From contig JALJCS010000028.1 in NCBI GenBank assembly GCA_023055355.1, forward strand, positions 6,262,418 through 6,326,417: a stretch of DNA of 64,000 nucleotides. Direction: 5' to 3'. A model generated the notes under the pieces. The model had not been told where the DNA came from, did not search any database, and worked only from the letters and a program-made list of their open reading frames with translations. Source of the DNA: Agelaius tricolor (Eukaryota > Chordata > Aves > Passeriformes > Icteridae). The position numbers and the translations under genes were made by a program. This document shows positions 21,037 through 32,911 of the stretch, piece after piece (positions within the stretch are counted from its first letter, which is position 1; each line of letters opens with the position of its first letter).

Positions 21037-22404
21037 TCCCCAGTGGACACCTGGGTACCTTTGGGATGTCACCAGCTGGGGATTCTCGTGAACCCTCCCC
21101 AAGGCCACCTAGAGCAGCATTTCAGTGTTTTATGTGGCCCTTCCCGAGCCTCACTGACACTCCCAGGTCATTCCTCAAGGATAACAAACCTCTCAAAACC
21201 TCCCTCAGAATTCTGCGTGGAGCACCAGAGGTTTTACATCCCTTTTAGACTCAAAATGTTCCTAGAAAGGGCAAAACGTGGTGAGAGGGAGGCTGGGAAG
21301 TGCTCTCACATGAGAGGAGGTGGGAGAGGGACAGGGGTGGGCATCACCCCTGGGGTTTATCAGTGCATCCCTGGGATTTATCAGTGCATCCCTGGGATTT
21401 ATTCATGCACAGAGAGAACTCTGGCTGTTCTCTCTTGTCCCAGCAGCTGATGGCCTCGCTGGGGCTGTCAGTGCCCCACACAGCCCTGGCTGTGAGCAGA
21501 GGCTCCCGTCAGGGTTAAGTTGAGTGTCTGTCCCTTATCAGATGAGAGCAGGCTGGAGTTTCAGCATCCTGCCTCCTGCCATTCTCCTGCTTTCATTCCC
21601 ACTTCCTGCTCGCTGAAAGTCAAGCTGCCATTCACAAAAGAGGGGCCTTATCTCCTTACCTCTTGACCCTGAATCATGGCTGCAAACACAGGGTTTTCTT
21701 TCTGCCAGCACCAAACAGGTGGCAAAGTCATTTGGATCTGGCTCTTGAGGGAATAAAAGAGAACATCATCTTCTGCTTCCTTGTTGGGGTGTTGAAGAGG
21801 CAAATCTCAAGCTGCAAAACCCCTTTAAAATGTATCTTTTATACAGCAATCTGCCCTTTAGGAACAGATCTGAGAAATCAGCACCCAAATCAGAATTGCC
21901 TCGAATTATGGGGAATTTCAGCAATAAAAATGGGTGGGTTTGGGGGGATGTTCTCGGTGGCTGAACCCAAAATTCACCTCCTTGCCTGAGGATGCCCTGC
22001 AGAGCAGCTCTTATCAGAGCTGGCTGCCAGCCCCAGGCTGGCCATGCAGGAGCTTTATCAGCTCTCACAGCCACAGCTCTTGAGCTGAGGAGCTTGGCTG
22101 GGGAAAGGACTCGAGACAATTAAGGGAACGACAGCACGAGTGCCCCTGAAAACCTCGAGTGGCAGAAATAGATGTGCCTTGGGAAGGGTTTGGGGGGGAA
22201 AATCATTGGTCGGTGAGACAATATTTCAACTTCTTCCCATTAAAACTTACTGTCAGCCTTCAGAAAGCCAAGGGTTTTTTGGGTTTGGGGTTTTATTTTT
22301 GCAAAATTGTGTTTAAGGAATGTGTTACCCTTTGGGCTGAGGCTCTGTTCAGAGCCTGGGCACTGTCCTGGTGTGAGAGCAGATCGTTACCATGCACTTT
22401 TACT
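21037..22404. other. Unique sequence, no gene seen
   Basis: Apart from a small tandem repeat at 21348-21412 there is no repeat family or recognisable exon. Frames of up to 135 codons have no identifiable domain. Confidence 0.35.
21348..21412. repeat. 21-bp tandem repeat, three copies
   Basis: Three copies of a unit reading ctgggattta tcagtgcatcc with small changes in the first and last. Confidence 0.85.
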
Positions 22405-22576
22405 ACAAATTCAAACCTCACAAAAACTGCAAGCCTGATAACGAAAGTGCTTAAATCTACAGTTTAATCTAGTTTATTGAAATTTTTGCCACAATTTCTT
22501 CTAAGCTAAGCAAAACCCTCCAGGATTCCACAGCTATTTATTTAAAAATATAATTTAAAAATATGTATAATACAAA

Positions 22577-22607
<31 letters not shown>

Positions 22608-22934
22608 CAGATGCCACACAAAAACTGCAAGCCTGATTTAACAAAAGTGCTTAAATCCACAGCTACTTATTTAAAAATAATATTTAAAATATTATTAATA
22701 ATAATAATTATGATAATAATAATAATAATAAAAACAACAACAAAGATAATTTAAATAATATTTATTATTTTATTTATTAAAAAGAACCCTGTGCTACCTC
22801 TGTCCTCTTGGCTCAGGTGCCATACAAAAATTCCAAACCTGATTTAACAAAAGTGCTTAAATCCACATCTATTTATTAAAATATTATTTAAAATATTAAT
22901 AATAATTATAACGATAATAATAATTTAAATAATG

Positions 22935-22990
<56 letters not shown>

Positions 22991-23065
22991 GATAATTTAA
23001 ATAATGTTAATTATTTAATTTATTAAAAAGAACCCAGTGCCACCTCTGTCTCCTTGGCTCGGGCG
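22405..23065. repeat. Tandem ~200-bp unit carrying TAA/ATT arrays
   Basis: Landmark aaaa(a)ctgcaagcctgat plus aaagtgcttaaatc(c/t)aca occurs near 22421, 22619 and 22825 (spacings 198 and 206). The later copies also share ttattaaaaagaaccc(t/a)gtgc and acctctgtc(c)tccttggctc. Each unit carries a TAA or ATT triplet array, longest at about 22938-22990 (some 17 TAA triplets). The first copy is the most diverged. Confidence 0.85.
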
Positions 23066-23618
23066 TGCAGGCTCAGATAAAAGTGACACGAAGGCATTTC
23101 TGTGCCTGTGCCCCAGCGGGACAGCGCGAGGTGACAGTGCACAGTTGTCCCCAAATTGTTGGGCAGACTATGTCATGTCCCAGATAGCAGCAGGAGCCTG
23201 CCCTGAACAACGTGTCTGGGGCCCTTTGAACTCGTGAGGAGCCCTGGGTGTTCTCTCCTCTTTATTTTTGTCACTGCTCCAGACCCCAGGGCAGGTGAGG
23301 AAGGATCAGGGGCAGCAAGGCCTGGGTGGGAGGGCAGGGCATGGACAGCCCAGGGCTGGGCCAGGAATGATGCCAGGATTCTCAGTTTTCTTTGGTATGA
23401 AAAGAGAAAAATATAAATATTACCCCAAAAAAATCTCCCCTTCCCTGAGAATCCCGCAGCAATTCCTAAATATCCTCAGAGAATAGGGAAAACCTCCTTG
23501 CCCTCCAGCAAGAGCCAGACTCCTCCTTCTCAAGGAATTGAGAATTTCCATCCCTTTTACATGAAATATTTGGGAAGAACCTTCTGAAGGAAGAGTTTGG
23601 AAGGATGTTTCTGCTTTT
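23066..23618. other. Unique sequence, no gene seen
   Basis: No repeat family or exon recognised. Confidence 0.35.
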
Positions 23619-24410
23619 CTCCATCCCAGTTATCTCCATGACAGTTATCTCCATCCTGGGTTATCTCATCTCGGTTATCTCCATCTCAGTTTTCTCCATC
23701 TCGGTTATCTCCATCTCAGATATCTTCATCTCAGTTATCCCCATCTCAGGTTATCTCCATCACAGTTATCCCCATCTCAGTTATTATTTCCATCCCAGTT
23801 ATCTCCATCCCAGTTATCCCTATCCCAGTTATCCCTCTCACAGTTATCTCCAACTCAGTTATCTCCATCCCAGGTTATCTCCATCACAATTTTCTCCATC
23901 GCAGTTATCTCCATCCCAGTAATCTCCATCCCAGTTACCTCCATCCCAGTTATCCTCATCACAGTTATCATCTCTATCTCCATTATCATCTCCATCCCAG
24001 TTATCCCTATCACAATTATCTCCATCCCAGTTACTCCATCCCAGTTACCTCCATCCCAGTTACCTCCATTTCAGTTATCATCTCTATCTCCATTATCATC
24101 TCCATCCCAGTTATCCCATCACAATCATCTCCATCCCAGTTATCCCTATCACAATTATCTCCATCCCAGTTATCTCCATCCCAGTTACTCCATCCCAGTT
24201 ATCTCCATCCCAGTTATCTCCATCCCAGTTATCTCCATCCCAGTTATCATCTCTATCTCCATTATCATCTCCATCCCTATCACAATTATCTCCATCCCAG
24301 TCATCTCCATCCCAGTTACTCCATCCCAGTCATCTCCATCCCAGTTACCTCCATCTCAGTTATCATCTCTATCTCCACTATCATCTCCATCCCAGTTGCC
24401 TCCATCCCAG
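23619..24410. repeat. ATCTCCATCCCAGTT minisatellite, ~0.8 kb
   Basis: Roughly 48 tandem copies of a 15-bp unit atctccatcccagtt, with variants ctcagtt, cacagtt and atcccca. A longer variant string, tatcatctctatctcc, recurs at 23966, 24076, 24245 and 24361 (spacings 110, 169 and 116), so the array has higher-order structure. It is pyrimidine-rich on the plus strand. No coding role is supported. Confidence 0.95.
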
Positions 24411-27399
24411 CTCACAGCTCGGGCCCCCCAGCAGGACAGATGCCTGGCAGTTGACTGAAAGCTGATTCCTGTCAGGAGCTATTTTCTCCCTGAGACAGAG
24501 GAGACATTGTGCCCCTTGCTGCTCCAGTGTGGCCTTGGCTACTGCCTCAAGACCACCTTTTTGTTTTTTTTCCCTTTCCTTCCCTGAGACAAAACAGAAT
24601 CCCCCTGCTGTCAGCTCTATCTGGAGCTGCTGAAAGGGGATGTATAAGCCCAGTAATGCTGCTGGGGAGATAACTGTCAAACAGCATGAAAACCCCTGCC
24701 TGTCTGCCCACAGAGGCACTGAAGCTCCATGGAGGCTACAACTCAATGCTCAACAGCTCCTGGCATCTGTGAGGTCTCTTTCTTAGCTGCTTTTTAATGC
24801 CCTGCTGAAAGGAAACACTGTGGGATTCAGAACCTGCCTCTGCTCGCCCAACTGTGCCACTGGGTGGTTGCTGGAGATGTGGAAACAGGCATTGTTCCCC
24901 TTGGAGGGGAAGATGGGAGGAAAGCAGGGAGCTCTGCTGCACACAGCAGGGATGTGAACCAGATTTTCAACCTGCTTTACAGTGCTGGGCCAGGAAAAGA
25001 GATAAAAATAATGGTAAATGTGTACCAGAGGCACGAGAACAACACTGGGCTGCTGAGAGTCACCAAAGGCTTTTGCCACTGCAGTCATGCACAAAACCAC
25101 ACACAAAGCAGTTTGCACCCACATCAAAACAGAAACTGTGGTGGAAGTACATAAAAAAAGTTATAGAGGTACTTAAAAAAGGATTAAATATGTGACTGAT
25201 GAACATAAACCCCCCAAAATTACACTATTTGTAGTCTTACTCTAGAAACAGGCAAACTAAAGTTTCCCTCTGAAAACCACAGCAGGCAGGAGCCAATCCC
25301 CACATTATTCACCCAAAAGCACCTCCTGGGCAGTGGCTCCCAAAGCTCCCAAAGCTCCTTTAGGTGGTGCCAGGAGCTCAGAAGCCCTCAGTGATCCCCA
25401 GCTCTGGTTCAGAGGCTGCACTGTCAGTCAGGGGGTTCAGTGCCCACCACACCTGGCAAACCCTACAGGCTACAAAACAATCCCTTGCACAAACCAGCAC
25501 ATTGGGAACAGCAGGCAATGGGAAAGAAGTGGGAAAAAAAAGGCAAAAAAAAGCAAATTCCAGTTTAAAAACCCCTCCAAACACATCAATTTCACAACAC
25601 TGCAAATATGAAGTTGATGAAGTTACATAATGGAGAATGCTCCTCATTTTTAGGCAGTATTTGGGAATGAAGAGAAAGCAAATTTCATCAGCATAAGGAA
25701 AATGCTTTAATACCCAGCCCTACTCCTGATATCAGAGTAAGCAGGACTAGATTTGATGATGTTTGACCTCCTAAAAATCTCTCTGGAAAATCAAAGCCAT
25801 TAGTTCAACCCAAAGTCAAGTTCAAAATTATTGCTTAGCAGCAACTTCCACAAGCCATCCATAGCTATCCCTATAAATACAGATATTTCATATATATCTG
25901 TATCTATATACATCAATTAAATGTTAAGTTTCTGGCTAAGCAGGTCTTAATGTCCATGGGCATCCTCCTGCATTAAGGGAATTTCATCAGGCTGAAAGGT
26001 CTGGGGAGGGAAACATCTCCCAGCTGTTCTAACCCAGCCATGGAGTCCTTTGGAAACTCCTAAAAGGAAAGTGCAAATTGGAATCAGGAGCCAGCACACG
26101 AGAAAAGTGCTGCTGCAACTGTCCCTGTGCAGCCCTCAATCCAGCCAGTGATTCATCAGATACCTTCTTTTTGTTTTCATAAATGATAAGGAAATCCACT
26201 TAGTTTGTGTGAGTTGTGCCTGCAGGGATTCCCTCTCCCTCACCCCTGTGTGGGGTGGCAGCGAGCCAGCACGAGCCAAGCTGCATTTCCCAGCTTGTGT
26301 CAGCTTGTCTGTTTATTTCTTTTATTGGGGGGGCTTAAAAAAAAAAAAAAATCAGTCTAGAAGGAATTGCTGGTTTCATTGTTTGGTTCTGCTTTTCCTG
26401 CGCTTAACCACAATATCAGCATCAAAGCATCCCCTGATAGGGAAATACAAACTCCCATCTCCAGTTCAGCCAAGAGCAGCAAGCAGCACTCTCCCTGCAT
26501 GAAAAGAACAATCTTCACTCACATTTCATGCGTAAAAAAGTAGTTTAAATTACAATTTTTTTTATATATTTACAGATCTAATAATATAGAAGCCACTTTA
26601 CACATATCAGCTGTGATAACAAAAGCAGAACTTTGGAGATTTGGTGTGAAAATTTGGATTTGGCCACTGGAAAGCTTGGATTGGGCTGAGAAATGCCTCT
26701 TTGACATCTCTGGTTGTCACATTGCTGCACAGCTGGCAAAGGGCTGCAAACACACTGGGAAAAGCCCCTGATGTTTCCTCAGGGTACCCTGAGCCTCCAG
26801 AACTGGTTTTTCATTGCCACTGATTAGGCACCACTCAGCTTTAGAGCACCAGTCCTTGCTCCATTAGCTCCACATCCCCACATAACAGTTAGAAAAATTA
26901 TCCTGGAGACCTGGCTGCTGACATTAGAGGGATGAAATCCCAGTTCCTGGTCAGTTCTTAATTCAGAGGGGAGAAATGGTGCAGAACCCCTCACCTGGGG
27001 CACTTCAAATATTCACTAACCCATTGTTTCAACCCCCAGACACTGCTGCCCACTCCAGAATGTGAACCCAGCTCTCTGTGTCACACCAGCCGTGAAAAAA
27101 CACCAAAATAAAACAAAAAAACCAAACCAAATCCTTGTTGAATTTAAAAACCTTTTGGGCCGCAAGCCTGAAAGCAAAACTACCACGCCAGAGCCACCTC
27201 AGCAACTGATCACTTTTCTTCAAAAGCAAACCCTCAGGGCTGAGAGGCCATAAATTGTGCAACAATCAGAAGAATCCACTTTTTAACAGAGGCACCTCTG
27301 CCAGCCTGGGTGCCTTTGATCAGAAATATTCGTGGGGAGAGGAGAACCCCGAATGTGAATGAACAACTCGGCGCTCTGTGGCCAGGCCAGGAAGCTGCT
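24411..27399. other. Unique sequence with minor A-runs, no gene seen
   Basis: About 3 kb without recognised transposon. An A-run lies at 26337-26351 and an AT-rich patch at 25870-25915. Open frames of up to 121 codons show no known domain. Confidence 0.35.
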
Positions 27400-27720
27400 T
27401 TTTGGCTCTCTGTGTATGGGGAGAGTGTTATCTAAACCACTAGGATGACTATAAAATATCTTAACAGCTTCTGCTGCTTAGCTGGGAGCAGGGCTCCCAG
27501 TATCTAATATGAAACAAGTGGGCCAGGCTGTGAAAGGCAGCTCTATATTCGGAGGCCGCAGCGGCTGGAAGCTATGGGGTCGTCTCAGAAGCTCTCAATT
27601 GTTTTTAAATTCTGTTTTTACAAGGAGCGTGAGATTTATAGGCTCTTGAGGGGAAGAAAATGATGTAACTTGAGTAAATCAACAGGCCATTTATTCCTGG
27701 CCCTGTTTCCTCTCTGTCAC
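27400..27720. promoter_or_regulatory. Candidate conserved noncoding block
   Basis: Single-copy sequence with a CpG patch (ggaggccgcagcggctgg near 27550), then tcaattgtttttaaattctg and aggccatttattcctgg. It shows no repeats and no convincing frames. Texture suggests constraint; this is inference. Confidence 0.3.
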
Positions 27721-28179
27721 TGAGCTCTGGAACGAGCCCCCAAGCGCTCCCTCTTCAAAACAAGAGCAGCCCGGGCTGCAGAGGCCTTGCAGGGACAGTT
27801 AAAGGCACAGCTCCTTCCTTCCCTCTTTGGATGAAGGGGGGCCAACCCAGGCACCCCCAGAGTGAGGGCACCCCGGGCTGGATGTGCTCCCAACCCCCCA
27901 AAAAAACTGGGCACTGCAGCTGCTGCTCAGAGCTGGCATGAGCAGGGACAGGGCTGCTCCTTTTGGGGACCTGCAGCTGTGAGAGGGGTGAACCCCAACA
28001 TCTGGAGAGTTTGATAAGAACATCCCCCAAAGCAGAGTTTGGGAAGCAGGATGAGCCCAGAAATGAAGAGGGAAGGGGAGGTGGAATTATTTTTCCTTGT
28101 TTTTCTACCTCTCACGTCCTGGTTCATGGTTGGTGATGGTGGTTGTGCTCAGCTGGGGCTGGGCTCTTTCTCCAGGCAG

Positions 28180-28447
28180 CACTGGCAGAACCAGAGGACA
28201 CAGCCTCAAGCTGCACCAAGGGAAATATAGGTTGGATGTTAGGAAAAAGTTTTTTATGGAAAAAGTGATGAAATATTGGAATGGTTTGCCCAGGGATGTG
28301 TGGAGTCACCATCCCTGGGTGTGTTTAGCAAAGCCTGGGTGTGGCACTGGGTGCCAGGGTTTGGTTGAGCTGTTGGGGCTGGGTTGGACTCGATGACCTT
28401 GAAAGTCTCTTCCAACCCAGTGATTCTGAAATTCTGTGAATTCTGTG
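28180..28447 (+). mobile_element. CR1 LINE 3' fragment
   Basis: CR1 in plus orientation. The translated plus strand still shows ORF2 C-terminal wording ([18 protein letters not shown]), and the copy ends with cttccaacccagtgattctg and a repeated attctgtga tail. It belongs to a different subfamily from the copies ending in acccaaacca. Confidence 0.92.
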
Positions 28448-28774
28448 AGTTCATTATCAGCATTTTCCAAACTGCTCCTAAACCTTCACTGCTGCTCATG
28501 GAGTGAGATCTCCTGACCCAGCACTGGAAGCAGGGCAAAGAGGGATGATTCTCCTTACAGGGGGTTCCAAGAGGTGATTCCCACCCAAGGGCTTGCTATG
28601 ATCTCCTCAGGTTTCTTCCCAGATGAAAATGTGATGTAAAAAGAAGCATGAGCACCCAGAAATTCCCACAGGAGCCACTGCTGGGCTGGGGCTGGCCCAG
28701 CTCAGTGCTGAGGGGCCTCAGGGTGTCTGAGCATCCTCACTCAACAGGGAATGGCACCTTCAAAGTGACAGAGA

Positions 28775-29002
28775 GTAGGGCTGGATGGGATATTGAGAGG
28801 AAATTCTTCCCTGGGAGGGTGGGAATGGATTTTCCAGAGAAGCTGTGTCTGCCCCTGGATTCCTGGCAGTGCCCAAGGTCAGGTTGGACAGGGCTTGGAG
28901 CAACCTGGGACAGTGGAAGGTGTCCCTGCCATGGCAGGAGGTGGCACTGGACATTTTTGAAGGTCCCTGTCAACCCAACCCATCCCTTGATTCTCTGATT
29001 TC
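28775..29002 (+). mobile_element. CR1 LINE 3' fragment
   Basis: Plus-strand CR1 with gaggaaattcttccctggg, tccagagaagctgtgtctgcc, tggacagggcttggagcaa, gtggaaggtgtccctgcc and a tail cccttgattctctgatt. It is 5'-truncated. Confidence 0.92.
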
Positions 29003-29269
29003 AAACTTTGCGCTCCGCAAATTCCAACCCTCGTTACCACCCCCTCACCTGCTCCCTTCCCCTTGACCAGAAAGGGACATTTTGGGTTGAAACCCCCCCA
29101 TTTGCTGGGTCTGCAGTGCCAACAGGGTCCTTCACTCCCCCCCTCTCCTTTCCCAGAGCTCTGCCTATTCACAGAGCCCCAAACTTTTGTTTCCTGCTGA
29201 CACCCAGCTGCCTCTGAGGCTCTGCTGCAGCGCACGGGGCAATTTCAGCGCTCAGGTCAGGCAGCCGGG
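29003..29269. other. Unique sequence
   Basis: No repeat family or exon recognised. Confidence 0.35.
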
Positions 29270-29620
29270 CTGACCCCTCACCTTTGACAGTGATCTTTAT
29301 CTAGACTCCATCTTAATTATTTATCTCAGGAAGGTCAGAAAGAAAATGCCTCTCTCAGGACCCCCACTGCTCCAAGCCTGCAGAACTTGTTAAAATGCAA
29401 GTTCTTTGAGGATGGTAATTCAAGCAAGCAGCGGAGAAACTGCTGCATCACTTCTCTACCCAGTTAGGAAATGTTTAGGAAATTGCTCTCAGCTCACAAT
29501 TATCATTTTCAAACCCAGCAATTGAGGAGCTTTCCTCATAAAACCGAGACTTAGAAGGGCCACAAGAGCTTTGCTAACGAGACGTGAAAGATTTTACATC
29601 GTTAATGCGGTTTTGCCTGG
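29270..29620. promoter_or_regulatory. Candidate conserved noncoding block
   Basis: Repeat-free sequence with cacctttgacagtg (near 29280), gatctttatctag, cttaattatttatctc and cgttaatgcgg. TCF/LEF-like, GATA-like and homeodomain-like cores lie close together. It has no coding look. Inference only. Confidence 0.33.
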
Positions 29621-29856
29621 AAGTTTAGCAAACACAAAAACCTCAGAGACAATAAAATTTAAAACCTCTTGGAAAACACAGGTAACTTGTATATAAAAGA
29701 ATCCTTCAGGATTTCAGCAGCGTTAAAACTTCAAGCACATCAAGAGAAGTTTTAATAAAGTTATTAAAAATGGCAACACTTTGTCCCACCCTGCAATGGT
29801 GTTTCCCAGCACAATTTAAGGAAAGCCACACACACAATAAAAGGAAGAAAAAGGGG

Positions 29857-29876
29857 AAAAAAAAAAAAAAAAAAAA
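29857..29876. repeat. Poly-A run
   Basis: About twenty A bases in an A/G-rich patch (29842-29877). Confidence 0.9.
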
Positions 29877-30059
29877 GCTTGTAGCAAAAAACTGGGGTAT
29901 AATTTTCTTCAATCAACTCCAGCTCATGACTGCAATTACCCCAAATCTCTCCGAACCTTGCTGTGATACACCAGGGACAGGTCTTGGAGCCTCTGTGGGT
30001 GGCAACCTTTCATCTGCCTCTCAAACTGTTCTTTATTGTAAGGTTTCAAATTAGTGCTA

Positions 30060-30540
30060 GCAGCAATGAGCAAATTTGATAATTCGATCTCAAATTAGTT
30101 AATGTAATGTGCCAGGAACCACTAACTAAGGCTCTGCAAAGATGAAAATCTATCTCTGCCTGCTCAGGATGCAAAGTTAACCAGCCTGACGGTTTGGATT
30201 TTAAAAGTTGCTTTTTATTTTAATTCAAAACGAAATTCTGCTTGAAAACTCTGCCCGCTGCCTCTTTTCTCTCCCCGAGGTGCGTTTGCCTCATTCTGCA
30301 TGAAAAATCACCTATAAACACGCGAGGCACTCATTTTCCTGGGATCCAAAGCTGTGCTTGACCCACATTGCTGGGAATTGGGTGGAAATCATTAGGATCG
30401 TGTGTTCCGATGGATGGAGACTTTGGAGATAACCGAGTTAACTCGGGGATCTGTTTCCATGGCAGCTTTCAACGAAAACGAGCCCGTGATTCACATTGCA
30501 GATCCTTATCTCTAGTTTAGGCAAAGTCATTTGTTCTGGG
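30060..30540. promoter_or_regulatory. Candidate conserved noncoding block with 14-bp palindrome
   Basis: Single-copy sequence with attagttaatgtaatg (near 30090) and a perfect 14-bp palindrome ccgagttaactcgg (30433-30446) whose centre gttaac resembles an HNF1-type half-site pair. Preserved CpGs lie around it (gatcgtg, ttccgatgg, acgaaaacgagcccg). It directly precedes an A/C-only tract. Confidence 0.35.
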
Positions 30541-30567
30541 AATCACGCTGAAATGTTTGACAAAAAT

Positions 30568-30925
30568 ACCCCAAAAAACCAAAAACTAAAAAACCCCACA
30601 AAACAAAAAACAACAACAACAACAAAACCAAACCAAAAACCCCAAAAAATGTAAAATAATCAAAAAACCCCCAAAAACCAAAACCCAACCAAACAAACAA
30701 AACCAAAACAAAAAACAACAATAACAAAAATACAAACAAAAAACACCTCAAAAAACTCAAAAAACCCCAAACAAACAAACAAACAAACAAACCCCAAAAA
30801 ACCAAAAAAATCCCAAAAAACCAAATTAAAACAACCCAAAAAACCCCAAAACCCCCACAAAACCAAAAACAAACAAAAAACCCAAAAAATCAAACCAAAC
30901 CAAACCAAACCAAAAAACCAACCCC
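30568..30925. repeat. A/C-only low-complexity tract (CAAAA-type)
   Basis: About 360 bp almost entirely of A and C on the plus strand (aaaccaaac, caaacaaa, aaaaaacccc units), with rare T and almost no G. The minus-strand frames are long hydrophobic Phe/Leu/Gly/Val strings, a direct result of composition, and not genes. Confidence 0.93.
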
Positions 30926-30993
30926 CACAGACACTGAGTTTTCTGGTGATTTTTGGGTTTGGAAGGTTGGGATTGTGATAGAATTTCACCATG

Positions 30994-31065
30994 CATTTGT
31001 TTGTGTTGCAAATGTTTGTGTTGAAAATGTTTGTGCTGAAAATGTTTGTCTTTAAATTTGTTTTT
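30994..31065. repeat. 15-bp tandem repeat (gaaaatgtttgtgtt)
   Basis: Four or five imperfect copies of (g)(c/a)aaatgtttgtg(t/c)t. The plus strand is T/G-rich, the opposite bias to the A/C tract just upstream. Confidence 0.8.
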
Positions 31066-31805
31066 CTTTAAAATTAAACCAAAAAGACCAAGTTTGATCT
31101 TTAAGTGATTTTGTCTTGGGGGAACTTCTTCTCTGCCACCTCTGCACCCACTTTTTCTTTTCAGGGCAATAAAGGAGCCCCAGGGCTCACAACACTCCTG
31201 GAGCATTTGCCCTCTGCTTCAGGGCCCTTTGCCACTGATCCCCTTCAGATTTCCATTCCCTGGAAAAGCTGTTATCCCCCTTCACCAAATAAAAATGTCA
31301 TTATTCAGACAAAGTGAGATATTAAACAAGGCAGTTGGTGGGAGCCCCAGGTGGGAGTGTCTCAAAGCCACTGGGAAGTAAAAGTATGGGAGAATCATGT
31401 TCTAGACCCCTCTCTGAAAAGGATTTCTGACATTTTTAAAATATGTTTTTCATTCAGTTAAAAACATGCATTAGAATTCAGCAAATTGGTGATCGCCTTC
31501 AGCCTCCTGAACAGAACTTTTTGGTGAATTAACAGCTTTTAACATTAAAAAAAGGCATCACCACCTGCAGGATCGACCAGTCTGTCTGGTATAAAGCGGT
31601 ATAAAAACTTATAAAGTGAAAAACTTTCCAAACTTGACAAAATCACAGCCCCTGTGGTTGGGCTGGCATGGGAAGGTTTGGTTCTTCCCCAGAGGTTATT
31701 CTAAATTAGAGCACAGCTCCCTGCCTGCACTGGACTTTTATTAACTGGCCCATTTACTCAATTACACTTATTCTCACAATAAAAATTATATCTGAGCCCT
31801 GATAA
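31066..31805. other. Unique sequence, no gene seen
   Basis: No repeat family or exon recognised. Confidence 0.35.
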
Positions 31806-32310
31806 AATTTGAAATAACAGAGATGAGTGAGGGAACGAACTCCCCATGTAAAATCTCCTTTAGTTTGGGGGTTTGGTCTGCATAGAAGGACCCGTGATGG
31901 AGAGAAAATGTGAAGGGACTTTAAATTCCAAACCCAGGGCTCAGGGGTGACCCAGCCCAGCCTTCCCTTGGTGCCTGCAGTGGAATTATTGCAGTTTTCC
32001 TTCTCTGGGCAATTTGCTTTTAACTCTGAGGAGCAAATTCTGGAGGTTCCAATGGAATTTGAAATAACACAGATGAGTGAGGGGACAAACTCCCCATGCA
32101 AAATCTCCTTCATTTTGGGGTTTGGTCTGCACAGAAGGGCCCTCGATGGAGGGTAACAAAAATGAAAGGGATTTAAATTCCAAACCCAGGGCTCAGGGGC
32201 GACCCAGCCCAGGGAATTGATGCCTGCAGTGGAATTATTGCAGTTTTCCCTCTCTGGGCAATTTGCTTTTAAACTCCAAGGAGCAAATTCTGGAGGTTCC
32301 GAAGGAATGA
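31806..32310. repeat. Two-copy tandem duplication, period 250 bp
   Basis: Copies at about 31806-32055 and 32056-32310 share gaaataaca(g/c)agatgagtga, ccaaacccagggctcagggg, tgcctgcagtggaattattgcag and gagcaaattctggaggttcc. Identity is roughly 85 percent by eye. It does not resemble CR1. Frames of up to 119 codons run through it on the minus strand; no domain is recognised. Confidence 0.92.
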
Positions 32311-32785
32311 GGGACTGGGAAGGGTTTGAAAAGCCTCACTGTTGTGGCGGCCTCTGCACCTCAGGGGGAGCTGAGAGGCCTCAGCCCGGAGCCAAGTGAC
32401 AGATGATTCTCCCCTGAAATGTTTTCAGATGGAACAGAAGACGTTCTTTATCTGTGTGGTCTGAGCTCATTTACTGCAGGAGAAATCTCCAGCTCCCGCC
32501 TGACTGAAAGCCAGGGCTTGTTCTCCCCATCTGATGGATGAATGGAATTCAGAAGTTTGATCCTGTCCCCTGAGATGTCATTTAAATCCACAGATACCTT
32601 CAGCCAGCAGGTAGAGTTAGAATGTCATTCTGCAGGCTCATCTCTCCCTCCCTGCCCCCTCCCCTCACACTGGAGCCTGTCTTCACTGCTTCTTGCTGCC
32701 ATGAATCTCAGCAGCTTTCAAAGGAGATGCCAGGAGCAGGGGAATGGCTCCAAACTGACACAGAGCAGGGTTACAGCACATAGTA

Positions 32786-32828
32786 TTTTCTTATTTATTA
32801 TTATTTTTTATTTTATTATTATTTGGAA
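32786..32828. repeat. TTA/TTTA low-complexity patch
   Basis: Imperfect tatt/att repeats directly upstream of the paired CR1 fragments. Confidence 0.8.
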
Positions 32829-32837
32829 AATAAAAAC

Positions 32838-32911
32838 GCAGATATTACGAAAAAAGTCTTCCCCATCAGGGTGGGGAGGCCCTGGCACAGATTGCCCTGA
32901 GAAGTTTGGCA
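32838..32911 (+). mobile_element. CR1 LINE internal fragment
   Basis: Plus-strand CR1 wording (gtcttccccatcagggtgggg, ccctggcacagattgccctgagaag) that breaks off before the usual aagctgtggctgccc continuation. It is interrupted by an oppositely oriented CR1. Confidence 0.8.

Noticed and set aside
20708..21108. Lys/Gly/Glu-repeat and Phe/Pro/Ser-repeat frames of 99 to 127 codons
   Set aside because: They are translations of a pure pentanucleotide microsatellite in several frames.
30527..31206. Hydrophobic minus frames resembling membrane proteins
   Set aside because: The A/C-only plus strand forces Phe/Leu/Val/Gly codons on the minus strand.
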